Shown here: positions 56,408 to 64,000 of the stretch, in pieces | Layout: the number at the start of each line of letters is the position of its first letter | Position numbering within the stretch: the stretch's first letter is position 1 | From: Flaveria trinervia | Lineage: Eukaryota; Streptophyta; Magnoliopsida; Asterales; Asteraceae | Reading direction: 5' to 3' | Assembly: GCA_025506515.1 (NCBI GenBank) | Contig: CM046443.1 | Coordinates: 40,656,331 to 40,720,330 of the forward strand | Length of the DNA stretch: 64,000 nt | Translations under genes and position numbers: made by a program | Notes under the pieces: generated by a model | Seen by the model: only the letters and a program-made list of their open reading frames with translations | Told to the model about the DNA's origin: nothing | Database searches by the model: none

Positions 56408-57881
56408 ATGGATGGGTCGATGCCATGCAGCTTGAGATTCTTCAGTTCAAGAAATCAAGTGTGGGAACTGTTTCCTCTACCTCCAGGTAAGTGTGCAATA
56501 GGCACTAAATGGGTGTTTAGGAACAAAACTGATGAAAATGGGCTTATTGTTAAGAACAAGGCCAGACTGGTTGTACAGGGGTTTTCACAAGAAGAAGGTA
56601 TTGATATAATGAAACCTTTGCCCCTATAAGCCAGACTGGAAGCAATTCGATTGTATTTAGCTTATGCTGCTATCACAACCTTAAAGTTTTTCAAATGGAT
56701 GTCAAAAGTGCATTTTTTGTATGGGAAAATTAAAGAAGAGGTTTAGTATGTCAACCACCAGGTTTTGAGGACAATAAACATCCTAATTGGGTGTATAAGC
56801 TTGATAAGGCTCTCTATCGGTTGAAACAAGCTCCTAGAGCCTGGTATGAACATTATCAAACTTTCTTCTGGAAAATGATTTCACTAGAGGCTCCATTGAT
56901 AAGACTTTATTCATTAAGAAGCTGGCAGCATAATCTACTGTGTCAAATTTATGTAGATGATATTATTTTTGCATCCTCTGATCCTCAGTTGTGTGATGCC
57001 TTTACAAAGTTGATGCAACAGAAGTTTGAAATGAGTGCCATGGGAGAATTACAGTTCTTTCTGGTTTTGCAAATCAAACAAAGGCTGATGGAATTTTCAT
57101 TCATCAGTCCAAATACACAAAAGATCTTTTGGAAAAGTTTGATTTACAAAATTGTAAGCCCTGTTCTACCCCCATGTGCAGCACCACACAACTGGATACA
57201 GATCAGAAAGGTAAAGTGGTTGATGAAACACTTTACAGATGTATGATTGGGTCCTTGATGTATTAACAGCTTCTAGACCAGATATTATGTTTACATGTGT
57301 TTGTGCTAGATTTCAGGCTGGACCTAAAGAGACTCATCTGATTGCAGTCAAGAGGATCTTTAGATATTTGCAAGGTACACAATCTCTAGGTTATGGTATT
57401 CCACGGGCACTCTTGTAAATTAGTTGCTTTCTCTGATAGTGACTATGCAGGGTGTAAGTTGACCAGAAATCAACTTCTGGTGGATGTCAATTCCTAGGCA
57501 ACTGTTTGATTTCTTGGTAGAGTAAGAAACAAACATCTGTGCTACATCCACTGCTGAAGCCGAGTACATTGCTCCTGCAAGTTGTACATCCCAAGTACTC
57601 TGGCTTCAGAATCAACTTTGGACTATGGCATTACAGAGACTAAACTCCATTATTAATGGATAGTGCTTCAGCTTTGCATTGTCAAAAATGCAGTCCAACA
57701 CTCTAGGACCAAACATATAGAAATTAGACATCATTTTATAAGAGATTGTTTTGAAAAGGGTCTAATTAATCCTATGTTTGTGCCTAGTGCTGATGAGCTT
57801 GCAGACATTTTTACTAAGCCTTTGGATAGTTCAACTTTCCACAACCTGGTGTTAAGGCTTGGTATGCTGCAGCTAGAATAA
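56408..57881 (+). pseudogene. RT-RNase H of element G
   Basis: GTKWVFRNKTDENGLIVKNK is intact near 56500-56560. YKLDKALYRLKQAPRAWYEH and YVDD (56950-56961) follow, then FEMSAMGELQFF. A run of frame changes spans 57240-57660. The terminus HSRTKHIEIRHHFIRDCFEK and DELADIFTKPLDSSTFHNL ends GMLQLE at 57881. The catalytic Asp pair of YVDD is intact. Confidence 0.9.
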
Positions 57882-58540
57882 GTGACAACTACTGATGATC
57901 TCAGTAAGTACTGGTGATCATTGGTAACCATGTCACATATAAGTACTGATGAGTTCTTTCACCCTCAGTAGTTTTTATAACTACTGAAGGCTAAATGCCT
58001 CACAAGTACTGAAGTACTTTATCTGTTCTAAACTACTGATGTAGTTACAACTACTGATGTAGTTACAACTACGAAATCAGTACAAACAGATAAGTATTAC
58101 GTCCTATGAAACACCTGAAAAGCAGATGCAAAGTCTGATGAGTAAATGTTGAGGATAGTATGAAGCTGAAAAGCTAAGAATTGACGAAAACAACTGATGA
58201 GTAATTTCTCTTCAGTTGTTTCTACAACTACTGTTACAAAACAACTGAAGCCAAAACCATGTCTTCAGTAGTTTTACAACTACTGAAGACTAACACCAAG
58301 TCTTCAGCTGTTTACAACAACTGCTGACAAAACCACTGTCTTCAGTAGTTTTACAACTACTGATGACTAATACCAAGTCTTCAGTTGTTTCATCACCTGA
58401 AGTCAAAATTGTCTTCAGTAGTTTAGATGACTAAATCAGAGACTTCAGCTGTTTCAACGTCTGACGGTCAATACCACGTCATCAGTAGTTTCAACAACTG
58501 ATGACTCACACCAATACCTTCAGTCGTTTTCTAACCCGAC
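57882..58540 (+). repeat. CAGTAGTT/ACTACTGA array between pol and extra ORF in G
   Basis: The stretch holds many copies of cttcagtagttttacaac, aactactgaagac and cttcagctgttt in both orientations, forming potential hairpins. It is the counterpart of 45690-46247 in F. It ends at a TATA-like box before the extra ORF. Confidence 0.82.
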
Positions 58541-58552
58541 CCTTTAAATTCC
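58536..58552 (+). promoter_or_regulatory. TATA-like box upstream of the extra ORF in G
   Basis: gaccctttaaattccta lies about 75-85 bases before the ATG at 58625, in the same place as CCCTATAAATACC in F. It is weaker (TTTAAATT instead of TATAAATA). Confidence 0.45.
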
Positions 58553-58624
58553 TATCCCACCTTCAGAGTTTTATCTTCTCTTCTCAAACCTAACGTTCAA
58601 AAACTCTCTACCCTCTCTTCATCA

Positions 58625-61600
58625 ATGGCGACCATGCAACTAAAACCACGACACAACTGTGTCGCACATCTCACCAAATCGCCATACTGGACCAAGTTTC
58701 ACAACGCCATGATTAATGGTTCAATCACCCTACAAAACGGCGTTTCTGGTAATCCCACCATATATGCCGCATCCCTTAACCAATTCTGGACAACGTCACT
58801 TTGGTCTCTGAGGAGAACGACACAGAGTCTCTTCAATCGTTTGTCCATGGCCAAAAGTGGTCATCACTCCAGACACTCTTCATCAAACCCTTAATCTGGA
58901 TGATGCCACTTTCCTAACTAGTTATCCAAAGGGCACAACAGATCAATCATTTGCCCACCATGGATACCAGGGTGACTGAGTGCATCTACCTTACTGAAGA
59001 AACATTTCCCGATGCTGAACGTCTCATATTTCATATGGTAAATGTATGCCTTGCCTCCAGGACTTCATCATGGGATCAATGTCCACAAGGTGGCAACAGG
59101 TAATGTACTCCATCCTTGAGCAACAACCTTTAAATTTTTCTAAAATACTATTTTTAGAGCTCAAGGATATGGCTCAAAAACAAACTGCTAACCGTTGGAT
59201 ATTATATCCTCGGTTCATAATGGCCATAATTGAAAACCAGCTTCAAGCTGAGGACTTGTTGGCCTGGGAGTCCCTGCTATGGCTGTATTGCCTGAAGTAT
59301 ACTCCCGGCACAACTCTGACCAATCACTCAAAATGGCTGCCAAGCTGCGCAAACCCACGCAGCTGGAACCCACAGCCACCACCTCCAAATCCAAAGTCCC
59401 CACCAAACCCACTAAAAAGAAGACCAAAAAGGCTACTCAGGAAATGAGTCCCCTGAGGATGCCCCTGCAACACAAACGCAGGCTATATCCACTGGTTATA
59501 ACCCCTAGTGATATAAGGACTCTCCCAGCCACAGCCGCTCAGGATTCCTCTCAAAAGGAGCCTGCAGCAACCACAGAAGGGGTACCCACAAATCTGGGAT
59601 CTTCCTCATTTGAGGAGATTGCCATTGAAGAGCACCATTCTCCCCAGGTGCACACTGCTTTTACCCCATCTCCCCATGCAACCGCCCCCCAAGCCCACCC
59701 TTATCATTGCAAACATGCTGACTCAGCTGCATGCCTCTCCTCCTCCCCAACAACCACCAACAAAGGGGAGAACCACAGCTATTGAGGACGAGGATCACCA
59801 TGCTTCTGACAACCCACAGCACCGGGGTTTACACGTTCTATTTCCTGGTGTGGATATGGAGATTAGAACATCTAGTGAGGCTGCCACCTCTTCTGAATCT
59901 GAACACATGATCAGAATGAGGCTGGTAACATTGCTAAGACCTCACTAGAGGCAACAGCAGATGAAGGACAAGTCCTGAGGCTGGAAGTCCCCAGTTCAAG
60001 AAACTGCGCATTCCATACGTCGCTCATAAAAAGGGGCACATGCTAAAACTGGTCTACACCCAGTGCATGTACATCCTGCTACAAGCTGGAGGTCAGGTGA
60101 TTCAGCATCTGCTGATGATGACCTGGGCTTCTTTTATGATGTTCTGGCCCAGAACACAATTCTTGAGGAAATCAGTAGACTACAAAGACTACTTGACCAA
60201 CTCTCTCAAGAAGCAAGTCCATCTGCCACCAACATAAACCACAGATGGCACCTTCACCTAAAGGTCTCCCATACACTCAGCCACTCAAAACTTCCAAGCC
60301 ACCAGCTTTTGTTTTTGGCACTACTCTCAGGGACAGAACCCCTCTGAGCAACAGTTGCTATCTTTCAGCAAACCTACCTCTCATCACCCAATGATCACAG
60401 ACATTGTGATCAAACCATGGATGAGAGGCTTCCTTAATCGTACAACCCCTGGTGGAGGAGATTGTGAGCACAAGGCTTTCTGCTACTCAAACCCTTGCAA
60501 CCAATGCAACCAAAAAGGGGGAGAGTCAGTTTTGAAAGCAAAGAGGGAGCGCAAACTGAAAGAAAAGGAAACTGATAAGGAAGAGGAGTCTGTGAAGGAA
60601 CCAAAAATGATCAGTGAGTGAAAGTCACAAAGACTTTCACGTCACATATAAGAAGAGGAAGGGTGAAGGAAGGAAAAGAGCTTCAACTCGATGAGATGAT
60701 CAAAATGGCAGATGCTACTCATAGTAAATCAATGGATGCCATTATTGATCAACTCTATAGACAAGGGTTCGATACTGCACAACTTGACTCAGAGATCAGG
60801 AGACTTGAAGTTGAAGAAATTAACTCAAGATGGGCAAGTTATGATGCATTAGAAAGAGAGAGACTAGAGATCATGATCAGATTCATTGCAACATATCTTG
60901 GGAGATCATTGATCGAGATTAATCATGGACCAGGGACAGTATCTTGGCCATAACCTCCAAGATCTGTTCGTCTGAGGCATACACTAAGGGGTTAGTAGTC
61001 GAAGCTTTGAATGAAGCAGGAGCAGGAGCAGGACTGAGCTAGCCAATACTCAAAAGCAACACTCACCTCCAAAATGCTAACTCAGCCCGTCAACATTCCC
61101 TCTCCAAAACAACCACAATCACAACCCACAAAACCAACTCCCTTACCCTCTAAACCAACAGCCGATGATGCACCTAAGAAGAAGAAGAGAAGGGTGTTGA
61201 GGCTAGAAGAAGAAGGAGATGATGTGGAAGAAGAAGGTTGCCTCTGTCTGCAGTCCTAACATTGGCTAAAGCCAACCCATGCCCATCACTCCCACCTCAC
61301 AGATGGAAGCTGTGAGAGTAAAGATTGAAGAAGAACAGCAGCAAAGGCTTCATGATGATGAAATGTTGAAAAGCATCGACAAAACTTATGCTGCTTCGTC
61401 ATCAATAATAAGTATGAAGAAAGAAGCTCTGAGGTTGTACACCCTTGCCAACACATTTCAATATCAGAAGGAAAAGGTGAGAGTATGGCCTGATCCTAGG
61501 TGGCTCACAGGATTGTAAAGAAAGACATTCCTTCAACATACAAGGGCCAAGTAAAAAGGATCGTAGATGAAGAGATCACAGTGGTCCTTGTAGTATCACC

Positions 61601-61943
61601 CTGGGAGATTGTAGAAGATTTCAAGAAGGCCTATGAGACTAAACAGCCCCCCAAAAGATGTTAGAGAACAAAATATTAAAAAGGGTTAGTCTACAAGAGG
61701 CTTGAGAACTTCAAACAAAATGAGCTCAGTCTGTTACTTGAAGGGACTCATCCTGATGAGTTTGCATACAGACAGATTACAACAGTTGAGCTTAAAAATG
61801 GTAAACAGGCCAAGTACATCTCAGAGCTGTATGGGCGTGAAGGACTGTTTGATGGTGAAGCCGAGAACCTGGCCATGGAAGAACAAATTATGTTTCTCAG
61901 AGCATACACCAGAGAATCCTATAGGCTTATACATGGGAAGTGA
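58625..61943 (+). pseudogene. Extra 3' ORF of element G, 'LKPRHN' family
   Basis: Begins MATMQLKPRHNCVAHLTKSP and shares with F GNPTIYAASLNQFW, FSKILFLELKDMAQK, ILYPRFIMAII and the Pro/Thr/Lys-rich middle. The C-terminal part carries LRLYTLANTFQYQKEKVRVW, HPDEFAYRQI-type sequence and RESYRLIHGK before a TGA at 61941-61943. A stretch at 60618-60953 (HSKSMDAIIDQLYRQGFDTA) corresponds to a part poorly preserved in F. At least eight frame pieces. Function unknown; conservation of the layout in both F and G shows it belongs to the element. Confidence 0.75.
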
Positions 61944-62159
61944 GTCTCATGGATGGGGGAAAAGCTCGGTGTCCAATTCCCCAATACAGAGCTCCCATCC
62001 ATACATTGCCAACCAAATCATCAGAGACTCATTTCCATGCCAGTGCTTATGGGTCATCTTCTCAACTGATCAAGAAGGAAAAAGACCAACCATTCTGCCA
62101 ACAATAAGTGGGACCTCAATAAAGTTAAAGGTTTTGGCTGCATTGGTTCAGGGGGAGTT
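61944..62159 (+). other. 3' untranslated end and polypurine tract of element G
   Basis: Non-coding sequence ending in cagggggagtt (62149-62159), directly before the 3' LTR. The tract matches F. Confidence 0.85.
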
Positions 62160-62949
62160 TGTTGGACCAAAAAAACCAATGAGCCAGATCAGAAAAACCT
62201 TTAAGTCCCACAGACGTCACAACAACTACTGAAGACCACAACAGCTGAAGACAACAGCTGATTACAAAGTTTGAAGACAAGTGCTGAAGACACAAGTACT
62301 GAAGACAAAGTCTGAAGACAAGTGCTGAAGACAAAGTCTGAGGACACAAGTGCTGAAGACCAAAGTACCAGACGTTGTCACAACAGCTGAAGAGGTCTTC
62401 TTCAGTAGTTGTGACGGTTTACCTTTCAGTAGTAGTTTTATGTTTGATCTTTTCAGTAGTTTGACACAACAGCTAAAGAATACTTCTTAGTTGTGTGCTC
62501 ATAGTAGTTTTAGTTTATAGAGTTTTTCAGTAGTTTTGTAACACTGAAGAGCTTGTTCTTCAGTCGTTGTAGTTTCAGTAGTTTCTTATCAGTAGTTTCT
62601 TATTTTGTACTTAACACTCTGATATGTTCTCAATAGTTGTGAACATTTCAGTAGTTTGTTAAGAGTTAGTTATTTTTGTAATAGATCTGCCAGTTGTCAC
62701 TTACCCGTGATACAGCAGCGATTGCACTCTATATAAGGAGTGTCAACCTATTGTAATAAATGAATGATTTGATCAGAAATATTCGATATTATTGAAACAT
62801 TCTTGTTACAGAAATATATTCTCTCGTTATAACCGTATTTGTTCTTAATGCATACGAGTATCAAACTCTTGCTACAATTTGTCTAATTCTTGTTCTTATT
62901 CCGTGTGCTACGCTCCATTACATCAAACTTGTGATCACTGATCCTGACA
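62160..62949 (+). repeat. 3' LTR of element G
   Basis: 790 bp, TGTTGGACCAAAAAAACC to ACTGATCCTGACA. Compared with the 5' LTR it shows several short deletions in the CAGTAGTT array and few substitutions. TATA box near 62728-62739. Confidence 0.93.
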
Positions 62950-63005
62950 CTTATTCCGCTGCGTTACACTCTAATCCATCAAACTTGAGATCACTGGTCC
63001 TGTCA
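62950..63005 (+). repeat. 5' LTR of element H, last part
   Basis: cttattccgctgcgttacac... to actggtcctgtca completes the LTR interrupted at 50865. Together the parts give about 798 bp, equal to LTR G. Confidence 0.88.
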
Positions 63006-63236
63006 AATGGTATCAGAGCAGGTTCATCATTGATCAATCTAATAATTGATCATTGAAACTGCTATCCAAGATCCAAGTTTGATTGAATTAGCATTTTTGC
63101 AAGAAACGGTTATAGAGATTGAATTTTCTGTGTTTTTGGTCATTCATCCTGAGATTTATTCTTGGTTTTCATTGAGTCTGTTGTGGTCTATGTAAAATCT
63201 TTTAAAAGCTTGAATTAAATTGTATTTGGACCTAAA
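63006..63236 (+). other. PBS and leader of element H
   Basis: The PBS aatggtatcagagc lies at 63006-63019; the leader to the gag ATG closely follows that of G (51678-51902). No other feature. Confidence 0.9.
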
Positions 63237-64000
63237 ATGACTACTCCTTCCAATGATCCTCACAATACTGGTTCCTCAACCAAGCCTCCTATGCTGGTTA
63301 GGAAGGAGTATTACATATGGCAACGACAAATGCTCCATCACCTGTCTGTTAACAACTCAGGTTGTTGGACATCAGTGGTACATGGTCCACACAAGCCTAT
63401 GGTGAATAACCCGGAAACCAATCAAATGGTTCCGAAGAGGAGGGAGCAATACTCAGATGAGGATAAGAAATTGTTTGAGATTGATGCAAAAGCCCATAGA
63501 ATTCTGGCCATGGCACTGCCCAATGAAATCTATTCTGGGCTAATGCATTATGAAACTGCCCATGACCTCTGGAATGCCTTGAAAGAACAATTTGGAGGAA
63601 CAGATGAGGTCTTGCAAATAATAAAGAAATCCTTGCCTAACAATATGAGACATTCTCTCATAGGAAGGTGTGAGACACTGACTCAACAGTTTGAGCGGTT
63701 CTCTTGTTTGATCTCTGAATTAAAAATGGTCAAACATGAGTACACAAATAGCCAGATGAATAACAGATTTCTCAGATCACTGCCTGAGAGATGGGACACA
63801 TATACTATTGCCCTACGCTCCAGTGCAAATTTGGACAAACTATCTCTTACCCAACTCCATGGGAAATTGCTCACATTTGAGAGAGAGAGAGAACAGAAAC
63901 GAAAAATTTCATCATCTGGAAAGCTCACTGATGATTTTGTGCCAGGAAACACTACTGGTAAGTCATGAGTCAGAGTATGCAGGATCAGAATGCCACTATG
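63237..64000 (+). pseudogene. gag of element H (5' part, runs off window)
   Basis: Opens MTTPSNDPHNTGSSTKPPML and continues for 243 codons with WTSVVHGPHKPMVNNPE, LFEIDAKAHRILAMALPNEI, LWNALKEQFGG and MNNRFLRSLPERWDTYT. Between about 63614 and 63670 a one-base loss and a one-base gain relative to G change some 20 residues before the frame is restored. A TGA follows GNTTGKS at 63966-63968, so the downstream knuckle is out of frame. The rest of H lies beyond 64000. Confidence 0.87.

Larger units (their letters stand above)
50866..62949 (+). mobile_element. Copia element G (Sirevirus-like), plus strand, defective
   Basis: Complete structure: 5' LTR 50866-51663, PBS, gag, pol, spacer array, extra ORF, polypurine tract, 3' LTR 62160-62949. 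It is inserted into the LTR of its relative H: H's LTR text ttgttctta breaks and resumes cttattccgctg after 62949. The CTTAT duplication is readable if one T was lost at the left border. The protease active site is missing and many one- or two-base indels break every domain. Confidence 0.92.

Overview
The window is plant nuclear DNA made almost entirely of nested LTR retrotransposons. I found no intact host gene, rRNA, tRNA or CRISPR. Every readable protein fragment belongs to Ty1/copia or Ty3/gypsy retroelements, the primer-binding sites fit plant initiator-Met tRNA (core TGGTATCAGAGC), and LTRs run TG...CA with 5-bp target duplications (TSDs). The extra 3' ORF of the copia elements resembles one I recall as abundant in Asteraceae repeats, so a large, repeat-rich eudicot (possibly Asteraceae) is my inference. 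The setting looks like gene-poor heterochromatin.

Layout, with element names used throughout. A is a minus-strand Sirevirus-like copia (1-8685) carrying a solo LTR (981-1813) with perfect ATACC duplications. A sits in the 3' LTR of B, a minus-strand Tekay-like gypsy with a decayed chromodomain (8686-16103). B interrupts a very old minus-strand copia relic (16104-18790), which also holds an 848-bp non-autonomous hAT element (17243-18090, 8-bp TSD). An AT-rich stretch follows, containing a foldback repeat and element C, a 2.5-kb non-autonomous LTR element with perfect GTAAT duplications (19795-22313).

From 23391 to 41260 lies D, a second minus-strand gypsy of the B family. It is split by E, a plus-strand Sirevirus-like copia (25561-36422), and part of D is missing at the left junction. 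D's 5' LTR is interrupted at 41261 by F, a minus-strand copia (41261-50123). F is interrupted by H (plus strand, from 50124 and leaving the window at 64000). H's own 5' LTR is interrupted by G (50866-62949). F, G, H and the solo LTR are one family.

All gag-pol genes are broken by stops, frameshifts, deletions or catalytic substitutions, so no element here looks autonomous. The most notable non-coding pattern is that the LTRs of different families carry arrays of short palindromic motifs, which in copia A, C and F/G/H lie just upstream of the TATA box. Most of these families also have a second array of the same motif inside the element. In F and G that second array lies between pol and the extra 3' ORF and is followed by a TATA-like box just before the ORF start, suggesting a separate internal promoter.
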